Source: Flavobacteriales bacterium (GTDB lineage Bacteria > Bacteroidota > Bacteroidia > Flavobacteriales_F > PHOS-HE28). From it: a stretch of DNA of 64,000 nt. The stretch covers positions 1 through 64,000 of the forward strand of contig JAHBUK010000005.1 in the NCBI GenBank assembly GCA_019638115.1. The letters are read 5' to 3'. Of this stretch, positions 16,963 through 25,706 are shown one piece after another (the first letter of the stretch is position 1; the number at the start of each line of letters is the position of its first letter). The position numbers and the translations under genes are program-made. The notes under the pieces are model-generated. The model ran no database searches. It saw only the letters and a list, made by a program, of their open reading frames with translations, and was not told the DNA's origin.

Positions 16963-17690
16963 AGCGCCTGGCCATAGCGCTCATGCCCCTGCTGCTGGTG
17001 GCCTGCACCAAGGAGCAGCTGGATGACTGCATCACCAGTGCCGGCCCGATGCGCACGGAGGAACGCAGCTTGGGAGCCTTTCAAGCCATCGAATTGAACG
17101 ACCGCGTGGACCTCCTTATGGAGCAACGTGCATCAGGCTCGGTGGCGGTCGAAGCTGGTCGCAACCTGCTCGGCCAGGTGATCACCGAAGTGCGCGACGG
17201 CGTGCTGTACATCCGCAACGACAACCGTTGCAACTGGGTGCGGAGCTTGAAGCCGCGGATCACCGTGAAACTCTCCCTGGACGATGTGCGCGAACTGACC
17301 CTGCGCGGCACCGGCAACGTGAGCGCCACCGACACGCTCCGCACCGACCTGCTGAACATCCAGCAATGGAGCGGGCAAGGCATCGTGGAGCTGCCGGTTT
17401 CTGTTTCCACCTGCATCGTTGGCCTGCACACCGGTGCCGGTGAAGTGCGCCTGAGCGGTACGTGCAGCGGGCGCCTCGAACTCTTCAGCGGGATCATGGC
17501 GCCGATCGATGCGAGCGCGCTTCGTGCCCGCGATGTGAGCGTGAACAACAGCGGCGTGGCCGATATCCGCTGCTGGGCCACCGAAGTGTTGGACGCCCGC
17601 CTGTACAACGTGGGCGATGTGTACTACCGCGGCGATCCACCCACCGTGCAAAGTTCCGCCACCGGTACCGGTCGCCTGATCCGCGAATAG
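16956..17690 (+). CDS. Head-GIN domain (DUF2807) lipoprotein
   Basis: 244 residues. MVKRLAIALMPLLLVACTK has a lipobox with Cys17 as the expected lipidated residue. The rest is the right-handed beta-helix-like head-GIN/DUF2807 fold: FQAIELNDRVDLLMEQ, then repeated strands such as ITVKLSLDDVRELTLRGTGNVS and DVSVNNSGVADIRCWAT, ending in DVYYRGDPPTVQSSATGTG. The function of this Bacteroidota family is unknown; it probably anchors in a membrane facing the periplasm or surface. The start overlaps the end of the PagL-like gene by 7 nt, so the two are likely co-translated. GTG 16959 is an alternative start. Confidence 0.85.
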   Translation: MVKRLAIALMPLLLVACTKEQLDDCITSAGPMRTEERSLGAFQAIELNDRVDLLMEQRASGSVAVEAGRNLLGQVITEVRDGVLYIRNDNRCNWVRSLKPRITVKLSLDDVRELTLRGTGNVSATDTLRTDLLNIQQWSGQGIVELPVSVSTCIVGLHTGAGEVRLSGTCSGRLELFSGIMAPIDASALRARDVSVNNSGVADIRCWATEVLDARLYNVGDVYYRGDPPTVQSSATGTGRLIRE

Positions 17691-17740
17691 GGGCACGTTG
17701 CCCTCCAAGGAACGTCGTCATCCGACTTGCGTGCAGCACC

Positions 17741-17769
17741 TTGCTGCGGCCCCCCGGAACGTACATTCG
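17741..17769 (+). promoter_or_regulatory. Putative promoter TTGC-N17-TACATTCG before M36 peptidase
   Basis: TTGC at 17741-17744 and TACATTCG at 17762-17769, 17 nt apart, match the spacing expected for a Bacteroidota -33/-7 promoter. The ATG at 17818 lies 48 nt downstream. The same TACATTCG box precedes the four T9SS paralogs at 22.6-26.4 kb. Confidence 0.45.
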
Positions 17770-17817
17770 TTGTCCATCAAGCGAACGCCGCACCAGCGTT
17801 CGCGCACATCGATCCCC

Positions 17818-20406
17818 ATGACCGGCACCCTTCGCATCCTGCTACTCAGCATCACTTGCTTCAGCATCGTATCGTCCTTGGCACAGGATGCCACCACCGT
17901 GGTGCGTGCCTGGTTGCAGGCCAACCATGAAGCGTATGGCCTCGAAGCTGCCGATGTTGCTGATTGGACAGTGACCAGCGCTTCCACCGATCGCAAGGGC
18001 GTGAGCTACCTCTATATCCAGCAGCGCGCCAACGGTCTGCCGCTGCAAGGTGCCGTGGCCAACTTCGCGGTGCGCGAAGGGCGTGTGCTCACCTTCGGAA
18101 ACCGTTTGCAAGTGGGTGTGGCGGCGCGCGTGCCTGCTGTTGTTGGTGCCTTGGATGCGGAAGCCGCCCTCCGCCATGCCGCACTTGAACTCGGCCTGGG
18201 TATGCCCACCGGCGGCGTGTTGCGCCGGACCTCCAGCACCGAACTGCTGCTCGCCACCAACGGCGTTTCGCACGATCCCATTCCGGCGCGCCTGGTGTAC
18301 CAGCCACTGCGCGATGGCAGCATCCGCCTGGCCTGGGACCTCACCATCCGCTCCTTGGTTTCGCCCAACTGGTGGCACCTGTCCGTGGATGCCAACGACG
18401 GCAGCATCCTCCACAGCACCGACCACATCGTGCATTGCAGCCACACGCCCGACCAATTCACAAGGCCCTATTCCGCATGGGATGAACTCGTTCGTGCGCC
18501 CGCCCCTCCGGCACCGATGCCCATGGATGGTGCAGGCTACCGCGTGTTCCCCTTCCCCACGGAAAGCCCTTCGCACGGCGACCACGTGCTGGTGCTCGAC
18601 CCCTCGGATGCCACCGCCTCGCCATTCGGTTGGCACAACACCACCGGCTCGCCCACGCCGCAGTACACCATCACACGCGGCAACAACGTGTACGCCTACG
18701 AGGACCTCGCGAACAACAACTTCCCCGGCTACAGCCCCAGCGGTGGACCTACGCTGCTCTTCGATTTCGCATACACGCCACCGCAGGCACCCGTGGACTA
18801 CCTCGATGCTTCCATCACCAACCTGTTCTACACCTGCAACGTGCTGCACGACGTGCTGTACCGCTATGGCTTCGATGAGCAGAGCGGCAACTTCCAAGTG
18901 AACAACTTCGGCAACGGAGGTCTGGGCAACGATGAAGTGATCGCCGAAGGCCAGGATGGTGGCGGCATGAACAACGCCAACTTCGGTACGCCACCCGATG
19001 GCGACAATGGCCGCATGCAGATGTACCTCTGGCGGGCCAGCAGCGACAGCACCCTCTTCGTGAATTCACCGCTGCCCATCGCCGGTGTGTACACCAATGC
19101 CGTGGCCGGTTTCGGTCCGCCCTTGCCCGCAGTGCCCATCATTGCCGATGTGGTGCTGGCCGTGGATGGCGTGGCACCCGTGAACAACGCTTGCGAAGGG
19201 CTTACCAATGCGGCGGAGATCGCCGGGAAGATCGCACTGGTGGACCGGGGTGGCTGCACCTTCATCGCCAAGGTGGAAGCGCTGCAGGCCGCTGGTGCCG
19301 TGGCCGTGATCGTGGTGAACAACGTGCCGGGTAGCCCCATTGGCATGGGTGGTTCCGGAGGCGAAGGCATCGTGATCCCCTCGGTGATGATCTCGATGGA
19401 CGATGGCTTGCTCATCAAGGAAGCATTGCTGGATGGTCCTGTGAACGCCACGCTCGTAGGCCCGTCCATGGAGGACTTGCGCGATTCGGGCTTCGACAAC
19501 GGGATCATCGCGCACGAATACGGGCATGGTGTTTCCATCCGCCTCACCGGTGGGGGCAGCAACGTGGATTGCCTGTGGAATGATGAACAGATGGGGGAGG
19601 GCTGGAGCGATTACCTGGGAATCGTGTTCAGCATGCGTGCCGGTGATCAGGCCACAACGTCACGCGGTGTCGGCACCTTCGTGCGCGATCAACCCAACGC
19701 TGGTCCCGGCATCCGCCCCGCGCCCTACACCACGGACATGGCCGTTAATCCCTACACCTACGGCGATACCAACGACCCTGCCCTGACGCAGCCGCATGGC
19801 GTGGGCTTCGTGTGGGCCACCATGCTATGGGACATGACCTGGGCACTGATCGACCAGTACGGCTACAACGCCGACCTGATCAATGGCAACAGCGGCAACA
19901 ACGTGGCCCTGCAACTGGTGATGGACGGCATGAAGCTGCAGACCTGCAACCCCGGCTTCGTGGACGGTCGCGATGCGATCCTGCTGGCCGATACGCTCAA
20001 CAACGGTGGTGTGAACGGCTGCCTGATCTGGAACGCATTCGCGCAGCGTGGCCTGGGCTACAGCGCTTCGCAAGGCTCCTCCTTCGATCGCTTCGACCAG
20101 CAGGAGGCATTCGATCTGCCGCCTGCCTGCCTGGGCACTTCCATTGCCGAGCGTGTTGCTGAGACCGGCTTCATCCTGCAACCCAACCCTGCCACACAGA
20201 GCACCGACCTGGTGCTTGGTTCCGCCTTGGGCCACGATGCGCTGGTGCGTTTGCGCAGTGCTGACGGCCGCATCGTGCGTGTGCTGTTGCTCCGTGCTGG
20301 TGGCGTTCGTGTTCCCTTGGATATCGCGGACCTTGCACCGTCCGTCTACTTGGTGGAGCTGCAGGTGAATGGCCGTACCAGCACGGGTAGGTTGGTTGTC
20401 CAGTAG
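17818..20406 (+). CDS. M36-family (fungalysin-like) secreted metallopeptidase with PA and T9SS sorting domains
   Basis: 862 residues from ATG 17818 (MTGTLRILLLSITCF, signal peptide); the upstream 40 codons look non-coding. An FTP-type inhibitory propeptide lies at about 30-190 (VSYLYIQQRANGLPLQGAVA). A PA domain (AGKIALVDRGGCTFIAKVEA) is inserted in the catalytic region. The zinc site is HEYGH (His566, Glu567, His570) with the third ligand Glu in GEGWSD about 28 residues later. A type A sorting domain ends the protein (FILQPNPATQSTDL ... RLVVQ). It likely degrades extracellular protein for nutrition after T9SS export and propeptide removal. All zinc ligands are present, so activity is expected. 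Confidence 0.93.
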   Translation: MTGTLRILLLSITCFSIVSSLAQDATTVVRAWLQANHEAYGLEAADVADWTVTSASTDRKGVSYLYIQQRANGLPLQGAVANFAVREGRVLTFGNRLQVGVAARVPAVVGALDAEAALRHAALELGLGMPTGGVLRRTSSTELLLATNGVSHDPIPARLVYQPLRDGSIRLAWDLTIRSLVSPNWWHLSVDANDGSILHSTDHIVHCSHTPDQFTRPYSAWDELVRAPAPPAPMPMDGAGYRVFPFPTESPSHGDHVLVLDPSDATASPFGWHNTTGSPTPQYTITRGNNVYAYEDLANNNFPGYSPSGGPTLLFDFAYTPPQAPVDYLDASITNLFYTCNVLHDVLYRYGFDEQSGNFQVNNFGNGGLGNDEVIAEGQDGGGMNNANFGTPPDGDNGRMQMYLWRASSDSTLFVNSPLPIAGVYTNAVAGFGPPLPAVPIIADVVLAVDGVAPVNNACEGLTNAAEIAGKIALVDRGGCTFIAKVEALQAAGAVAVIVVNNVPGSPIGMGGSGGEGIVIPSVMISMDDGLLIKEALLDGPVNATLVGPSMEDLRDSGFDNGIIAHEYGHGVSIRLTGGGSNVDCLWNDEQMGEGWSDYLGIVFSMRAGDQATTSRGVGTFVRDQPNAGPGIRPAPYTTDMAVNPYTYGDTNDPALTQPHGVGFVWATMLWDMTWALIDQYGYNADLINGNSGNNVALQLVMDGMKLQTCNPGFVDGRDAILLADTLNNGGVNGCLIWNAFAQRGLGYSASQGSSFDRFDQQEAFDLPPACLGTSIAERVAETGFILQPNPATQSTDLVLGSALGHDALVRLRSADGRIVRVLLLRAGGVRVPLDIADLAPSVYLVELQVNGRTSTGRLVVQ

Positions 20407-20656
20407 CGCGAGGCTGTTCGGGGAAGAAGTTGGCACTGCAAACCCTTTGGGGATCATTCCACGATCATCGCTTCCGTATTGCGCCACAACTTGAGGGAAG
20501 CCGGAGTCCGGATACTGACCGACTTCACGGTGGAATTCCGGTCGATCGTCACTGTTCAGATCCGTGGAACAGTGGCGATGGGGGAAGGGATGAGCGGTTG
20601 CGCTGCGTGCCGACCGGAGCGTGGTGAAGCCATGGAGCCGCGATCTTAGCCGAGCG
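20407..20656. other. Intergenic region, nothing recognised
   Basis: 250 nt between the peptidase and a small membrane-protein gene. Short partial inverted repeats occur (ccggagtccgg near 20500) but there is no clear terminator U-tract and no convincing ORF. Confidence 0.4.
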
Positions 20657-21229
20657 ATGAGCAAGAAGGCGATCAAGAACAAAGCGAAGGAACTGCTCGG
20701 CTATGGGCTATCCAAGCAGCAGACCTACGACCTGCTGATGAGCGAGTTCCCGGAGGCCAAGCCGAAGAAGGTGGCGGAGGAGTTGCGCTACATGCCCACC
20801 CTACAGGCCAAAGCGCAGTACCGCGAACTGCATCGGCTGTTGCTGGCAGGCATCGTGCTGCTTGCCGCGATCCGCGTAGTGCCGGTACTGGTGGACGTGG
20901 ACTTTGCTTGGGAGCGGTCGTATCGTTTGGTCGGCCTGGTGCCCTTCGCCTCCTTGCTGTTGGGTTCGAGCATCTGGCGGTGGCAGGGGCAGGTGTTCCA
21001 GTGGGTGGGTTGGATGAACGTGATCGGAGTTGGTGCCACGATCAAAGCGCTCACCGAACTCTACAACGGCAATGGCAATGGCATGCAGGCAGCGCAAAGT
21101 GCCGTATCCGTGGGCATCGGCGCCTTGGCGCTGTACCTGGCCTATCGTGTGTTCGCCAAGCCTAAGGTGGATAAGGACCCCTTGGGTGGGCCGGACCGGG
21201 TGGTGTTCCAGGAGGAGGGAACGATGTAG
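20657..21229 (+). CDS. Small membrane protein of unknown function
   Basis: 190 residues from ATG 20657 (MSKKAIKNKAKELLGYGLSK); the frame begins 36 nt upstream but that part reads poorly. The N-terminal 55 residues are soluble and helical, rich in Lys, and resemble a short helix-turn-helix-like segment (LSKQQTYDLLMSEFPEAKPKKVAEEL). Four hydrophobic stretches follow at about 60-165 (LLLAGIVLLAAIRVVPVLV; LVGLVPFASLLLGSSIW; VGWMNVIGVGATIKAL; AVSVGIGALALYLAYRVF), then a charged tail. I recognise no family. It stands alone between genes of unrelated function. Confidence 0.7.
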   Translation: MSKKAIKNKAKELLGYGLSKQQTYDLLMSEFPEAKPKKVAEELRYMPTLQAKAQYRELHRLLLAGIVLLAAIRVVPVLVDVDFAWERSYRLVGLVPFASLLLGSSIWRWQGQVFQWVGWMNVIGVGATIKALTELYNGNGNGMQAAQSAVSVGIGALALYLAYRVFAKPKVDKDPLGGPDRVVFQEEGTM

Positions 21230-21323
21230 CGTATCCGCACAACGTTTCGGGTACGCACCTGTAGCGCCTGTCTGCCAAAGGTTGGTCGATGCACTGGGTC
21301 GACTGACCACCGGTGCGCAATAC

Positions 21324-22580
21324 CTACCACATCATCCCCCAATACCCCAGCAGCCCGATCACCGGCAAGTACAGCAGCGCATACCCCAGCAGTGATCGAC
21401 GCGCGATGAGTTCGCGGTAGCGCAGCACCATTAGTGCGCCAACCAGCACCATCAGCACCCACGGCAGCCAGACCAGCGCCGGATGGGTGAAACCCAGCCC
21501 GAAGTAGAATACGCCTTCCTGCATCAGCAGAACGCCGATCAACGCGATCAGGGTGGCGCTCGCGAGGCCCGAGAGCACGGGTGTGATCAGCGAGCCACTT
21601 TTCCTCCCCCGTAGCGTGGCCACACTGCGTGAGATGAGCTGCACCAGGTTGACGGTGCCCATGATCAAGGCCAACACGGCCACACCGAACAATGCCCAGA
21701 ACAACCAGCGCTGGTGGAAAGGTGTGATGTAGCTCTTCAGTCGATCGTATTCCGGACGCGGACCGAAAAGCGAGGCCATGTCCACCGTGCGATCGCCCTT
21801 GGCTATATCCTCTTGCAGGTCGAAGGTGATACGTTCGCTGAAGTCGTGGTAGAAGTAGAGGTGCGCCTTCAGCTCGGCAGGGTCGAACAGCACGCTGTAA
21901 AGGGTGCCTTCGCCCAATTTCTTTCGGCACGCGGTCATGGTGGAGAGGACGTTCTCCGCGTCTTCTAGTGATCCATCATTCCCGTTCATCAGCAATTGCC
22001 TACCGGCTTGCAGGCGCGGGATCGGAATGGTGCTGGGATCGCTGCATTTGCTCGTGCGCCAGTTGCCCACCGCGAACCATGGGTCGTTGCCTGTGAACAG
22101 CGTGTCCGGCTCCAATACCAGGTATCCGCCATGCGCATCGCAGATGAAGAGTTGGCCCACTGCAGGTCCGGTATTCACTGTGCGCAGGTAGGCTTCCACT
22201 TCCTGCACGGTGGCGCACGTGCGCATGATGTGGCGGATGGCATCGGATGTCTCCACCGCGGGCAAACCTGTGCGCCGCTTCACCGGTCCATGGTCCACGA
22301 TCAGGAAATCGAATACCAGTCCAGCCTCGTTCATGCCCAGCTGGTCGGCCATGGCGCGCGTGGGATGGCCGTTGTAGTTCGCGAAGTAGATGGTGCCGTA
22401 TGTGCGACTCCGGGTCAGGCCCGGAGTGACAAGGCCCTGCTCGAAGCGCACGTTGGCGTTGATGCTCCACGAATCCTCGTTGCAGCCGATGAAGGTGCGG
22501 CCGTTGTGGCTGGTGGTGAAGGCGGTGCAGGCCGCGGACCATGCAGGAAGTAGGATGGCGAGGACGGCAAGGATGCGCAT
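21324..22580 (-). CDS. Choloylglycine/penicillin-V-acylase-like Ntn hydrolase with C-terminal membrane helices
   Basis: 418 residues from ATG 22580; a TTG two codons earlier is possible. The signal peptide (MRILAVLAILLPAWSAA) ends directly before Cys18-Thr-Ala-Phe. In the linear amide C-N hydrolase family the N-terminal Cys is the nucleophile, here exposed by signal cleavage. Other family features: GRTFIGCNEDSW, MNEAGLVFDFL, GNWRTSK. After about residue 285 come four transmembrane helices (WLFWALFGVAVLALIMGTV and three more up to the C-terminus), an unusual tail for an acylase. It probably hydrolyses an amide (bile-salt, acyl-homoserine-lactone or N-acyl amino acid type) outside the inner membrane. 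The substrate cannot be told from sequence. SAAC could also serve as a lipobox. Confidence 0.75.
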   Translation of the reverse strand: MRILAVLAILLPAWSAACTAFTTSHNGRTFIGCNEDSWSINANVRFEQGLVTPGLTRSRTYGTIYFANYNGHPTRAMADQLGMNEAGLVFDFLIVDHGPVKRRTGLPAVETSDAIRHIMRTCATVQEVEAYLRTVNTGPAVGQLFICDAHGGYLVLEPDTLFTGNDPWFAVGNWRTSKCSDPSTIPIPRLQAGRQLLMNGNDGSLEDAENVLSTMTACRKKLGEGTLYSVLFDPAELKAHLYFYHDFSERITFDLQEDIAKGDRTVDMASLFGPRPEYDRLKSYITPFHQRWLFWALFGVAVLALIMGTVNLVQLISRSVATLRGRKSGSLITPVLSGLASATLIALIGVLLMQEGVFYFGLGFTHPALVWLPWVLMVLVGALMVLRYRELIARRSLLGYALLYLPVIGLLGYWGMMW

Positions 22581-22628
22581 GCCCAATGAATGCGATGAAC
22601 GGTGAACGTAACGCTCAGAACGTTGGGC

Positions 22629-23504
22629 TCACTCCTTCACCCACGCCGCACCCATCACCCAACCCTGCTCATCACGCACGGCGATCTGGTACAACCCGGC
22701 GGTCAGCGCTTCCGTGGCGATCACCGGCCGGGCATCGGTGGTTCGGTGTTGCAGCACCATGCGGCCCGTGGCGTCGAAGAGGGTGATGGTGTGGGGGGCG
22801 GGCGGGAGCTCCAGCGTGAAGTGGGTGGTGCCGGGGTTGGGGAAGGGAAGTGCCGCTGATGGTGATCCAAGCGAAGGCACACTTGCCGTGAACTGGCACG
22901 GTGCCCAACCACTGGGTCCGGTATAGGCCATCGGGAGCAGGTCGTCCCAATAGCACTTGAGGCCAATGACCGTGTAGTCGATCATCAGGGACAATTCCGG
23001 CTGCAGGTAGATGCGTTCAAATCCGATGCGTTCGCGGAGCGTATCCGGCCCCCATAGTGGCACGTTCACCACAAGCCAGCGCAAAGGTTCGCCTTCAAGG
23101 AGGAACCGGCCCGTGTCCTGCACCACCATGAACTCATCATCCCATAAGCCAGCCATACGCCATTGGTCTCCCGGCACTGCACCGAACCACATCAAGGTGT
23201 CGTCGGTCCCGGTCCAGCTGTTGCGGATGTGCACCACATCGTTCGCGTAGCGCGTGAACAAGGGATCCATGGGGGAAACGAAGGGTTGCCCGAACATGCC
23301 GTTCGGATTCGGTGCGTAAATGGTGTGGTCGATGCGCTGGTATGGAACTCCCTCGATAATGGTATCACCCGCGTATTGGGCGTGGGCAATTCCCCAAGCT
23401 TGTTGGGAGCCGAAATAGAACTCCCACTGTGCACCGGGTGGACACCAGCTTTGGGCGCAGGCCAGCAGGGGCAGCAAGGCCAAGGGTAGGAGGGCGGCGC
23501 GCAT
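22629..23504 (-). CDS. T9SS type A sorting domain protein, tandem paralog 1
   Basis: 291 residues from ATG 23504 (MRAALLPLALLPLLACAQSW, signal peptide); the frame runs further upstream, but only this Met gives a signal peptide. The body starts with SWCPPGAQWEFYFGS and has no enzyme motif I recognise; Trp, Tyr, Asp and short beta-strands dominate. The last 75 residues are a sorting domain (FPNPGTTHFTLELPPAPHT ... DATGRMVLQHRTTD ... WVMGAAWVKE). Last of four head-to-tail paralogs spaced about 71 nt apart. A TACATTCG box lies at 23511-23518 just upstream, so each copy may have its own promoter. Function unknown; extracellular. Confidence 0.85.
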   Translation of the reverse strand: MRAALLPLALLPLLACAQSWCPPGAQWEFYFGSQQAWGIAHAQYAGDTIIEGVPYQRIDHTIYAPNPNGMFGQPFVSPMDPLFTRYANDVVHIRNSWTGTDDTLMWFGAVPGDQWRMAGLWDDEFMVVQDTGRFLLEGEPLRWLVVNVPLWGPDTLRERIGFERIYLQPELSLMIDYTVIGLKCYWDDLLPMAYTGPSGWAPCQFTASVPSLGSPSAALPFPNPGTTHFTLELPPAPHTITLFDATGRMVLQHRTTDARPVIATEALTAGLYQIAVRDEQGWVMGAAWVKE

Positions 23505-23788
23505 GATGAACGAATGTAAGGAGCAGACGGGTGGGGCGGGAGGAACGCTGCCTAGGCGCCCGTCGGCAACGTACATCACTCCTTCACCCACGTCGCGCCC
23601 ATCATGCCACCCTGCTCATCGCGCACGGCGATCCGGTACAACCCGGCGGGCAGCGCTTCCGTGGCGATCACCGGCCGGGCATCGGTGGTGCGCTGTTGCA
23701 GCACCATGCGGCCCGTGGCATCGAAGAGGGTGATGGAGTGGGGACGTGGCGGAAGATCCAGCGTGAAGTTGGTGGTGCCGGGGTTGGG
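23483..23788. repeat. Near-identical segment shared with 25401-25706 (copy 1)
   Basis: About 306 nt covering the start of one paralog, the full intergenic gap and the 3' end of the upstream paralog. It matches 25401-25706 with few mismatches; the gap itself is identical. The offset of 1918 nt equals two genes, which fits duplication of a two-gene unit. Confidence 0.85.
23511..23518 (-). promoter_or_regulatory. Putative -7 box TACATTCG, one of four identical copies
   Basis: TACATTCG occurs 7-8 nt upstream of the ATG of each of the four tandem T9SS paralogs (23511, 24470, 25429 and 26385 region) and before the M36 peptidase gene. Placement this close to the start implies a very short leader. 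Confidence 0.45.
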
Positions 23789-24463
23789 GAAAATGGACGT
23801 TGCCATGCTGCGGTCATGGTTCGCGAGGCCCACAAGCGAAGTGCATCCGAATTGCAGGGTTGGGTTCGTCCATTGCAGCTCATTGTCGCTGTAACAACGC
23901 AAGCCGCCGAAAGGCTGGTCCACCAGGAACATCGGGCTGATGGCATTGATGAAGATCTCCATGAAGCCCAGCCGTTCGGTCAAGGTATCAATGGGTTCCG
24001 GTGAGGGTCCATCCAAGCCCACCACCACTTGGCGAAGCGCTTGTCCGCTGAGCGTGGTCCACAGGGTGTCCAGCACGATGAAGTCCGGCACCCCGCCATA
24101 GGTCCAAGGCACCGACCAGCGATCGCCTGGTGCGGCGGTGAACCAGTAGAGCGTATCGAAGGCCTGTTCGTTGGGTTGCCAAAGCTGAACGATGGCATCG
24201 GTCCCCGTGGTGAACCATACCCCGGCGGGCTGTTCGGTCCAATAGCTCTGTGTGGGATAGCTGTACGCGTTCACATTCACCTCCAACCGTTGCGCGGGAA
24301 GACCGGCGAGGACGGTATCGGCCGTGTAGTCCACCCGCGCATGACCGACCACACCACCCAGGATGTCCGTATAGCCAAAGGTCCAAGTGGCACCCGGCGG
24401 GCACCAGCTTTGGGCGAAGGCCAGCAAAGGGAGCAAAGCAAGGGCGAGGAGGGTGGTGCGCAT
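23576..24463 (-). CDS. T9SS type A sorting domain protein, tandem paralog 2
   Basis: 295 residues from ATG 24463 (MRTTLLALALLPLLAFAQSW). The mature part opens with SWCPPGATWTFGYTDILGG, the same Cys-Pro-Pro-Gly-Ala start as its neighbours, followed by a beta-rich body containing WFTAAPGDRW and a CYSDNELQW segment shared by copies 2-4. The sorting domain (FPNPGTTNFTLDLPPRPHS ... TWVKE) is nearly identical in DNA to that of copy 4. No catalytic motif seen. Probably an extracellular or surface-attached protein whose variable middle specialises each copy. Confidence 0.85.
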   Translation of the reverse strand: MRTTLLALALLPLLAFAQSWCPPGATWTFGYTDILGGVVGHARVDYTADTVLAGLPAQRLEVNVNAYSYPTQSYWTEQPAGVWFTTGTDAIVQLWQPNEQAFDTLYWFTAAPGDRWSVPWTYGGVPDFIVLDTLWTTLSGQALRQVVVGLDGPSPEPIDTLTERLGFMEIFINAISPMFLVDQPFGGLRCYSDNELQWTNPTLQFGCTSLVGLANHDRSMATSIFPNPGTTNFTLDLPPRPHSITLFDATGRMVLQQRTTDARPVIATEALPAGLYRIAVRDEQGGMMGATWVKE

Positions 24464-24525
24464 GAAGAACGAATGTATGGGGTAGACGACCGGTACGGCG
24501 GTACCGCTGCTTCGGCGTGAATGAA

Positions 24526-25422
24526 CTACCGCTCCTTCACCCACGTCGCACCCATCACCCCGCCCTGCTCATCGCGCACGGCGATCCGGTACAACCCGGC
24601 AGGCAGCGCTTCCGTGGCGATCACCGGCCGGGCATCGGTGGTGCGCTGTTGCAGCACCATACGGCCCGTGGCATCGAAGAGGGTGATGGTGTGGGGGGCG
24701 GGTGGAAGGTCGAGGGTGAAGTGGTTGGTGCCGGGGTTGGGGAAGGGGGGCATTTGATCTTCCCCGTTGCGGTCCACACGGAGCCCAAGGTCACAGGCAT
24801 CCGTCCATTCGGGCGCTTGATAGCTGATCTCGTTGTCGGAATAGCAACGCACGACCTCATAGCCTCCATCGAATAAGCACCAAGGCTCGAAGATCAAGCC
24901 ACCCAGTAAGCCGATGCGTTCATTGTATGTTAGGAGCGGACCACCGACCAGAGAGCCGTCAGCCTGCACCCCATCCAAGGTGAATGAACGAAGCGCAAGG
25001 CCATCCACCCATATGGTGGTCGTATCAATGACCTGGTACATGCCTGAAGGGTGGTCTTCGCCGCATGGCTCCGAGACTCCGGGATACCACCGATCCCCGG
25101 GTACTGCATCGAAACGGACCAAGGTGTCCCAAGCGTTATTCCTCAGGAGGAGCACCAGATCATCCTCCACGCTTGTGAAGTGTACCGCACTACGCGGTAA
25201 GTACTCCGGTTGGCCGGAAAAGAAGCTGATGATGTAGCCTTCATCGGCCAGGCGTTGTGCTGTTCTACCGGCGATCAGCGTATCCCCGGTATAGGTGCGA
25301 TGCAGGTATCCGCTGAACAGATATCCGCCTGTCGTTAAGTGCCACTCCGCCCCGGGCGCACACCAGCTTTGCGCGAATGCCAGCAGGGGCAGCAATGCGA
25401 AGGGTAGGAGGGCGGCGCGCAT
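24526..25422 (-). CDS. T9SS type A sorting domain protein, tandem paralog 3
   Basis: 298 residues from ATG 25422 (MRAALLPFALLPLLAFAQSW); the signal peptide is almost the same as in copy 1. The body begins SWCAPGAEWHLTTGGYLFSG and holds DAVPGDRWYPG and CYSDNEISYQ, parallel to copy 2. The sorting domain is FPNPGTNHFTLDLPPAPHT ... GGVMGATWVKER, with one extra terminal Arg. The upstream gap is identical to the gap before copy 1. Function not recognised; secreted by T9SS. Confidence 0.85.
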   Translation of the reverse strand: MRAALLPFALLPLLAFAQSWCAPGAEWHLTTGGYLFSGYLHRTYTGDTLIAGRTAQRLADEGYIISFFSGQPEYLPRSAVHFTSVEDDLVLLLRNNAWDTLVRFDAVPGDRWYPGVSEPCGEDHPSGMYQVIDTTTIWVDGLALRSFTLDGVQADGSLVGGPLLTYNERIGLLGGLIFEPWCLFDGGYEVVRCYSDNEISYQAPEWTDACDLGLRVDRNGEDQMPPFPNPGTNHFTLDLPPAPHTITLFDATGRMVLQQRTTDARPVIATEALPAGLYRIAVRDEQGGVMGATWVKER

Positions 25423-25706
25423 GATGAACGAATGTAAGGAGCAGACGGGTGGGGCGGGAGGAACGCTGCCTAGGCGCCCGTCGGCAACGTACATCACTCC
25501 TTCACCCACGTCGCTCCCATCATACCACCCTGCTCATCGCGCACGGCGATCCGGTACAACCCGGCAGGCAGCGCTTCCGTGGCGATCACCGGCCGGGCAT
25601 CGGTGGTGCGTTGTTGCAGCACCATGCGGCCTGTGGCGTCGAAGAGGGTGATGGTGTGGGGACGTGGCGGAAGATCCAGCGTGAAGTGGGTGGTGCCGGG
25701 ATTTGG
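25401..25706. repeat. Near-identical segment shared with 23483-23788 (copy 2)
   Basis: Partner of the segment at 23483-23788: same start codon context, identical intergenic gap and nearly identical sorting-domain DNA of the gene upstream. Confidence 0.85.
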
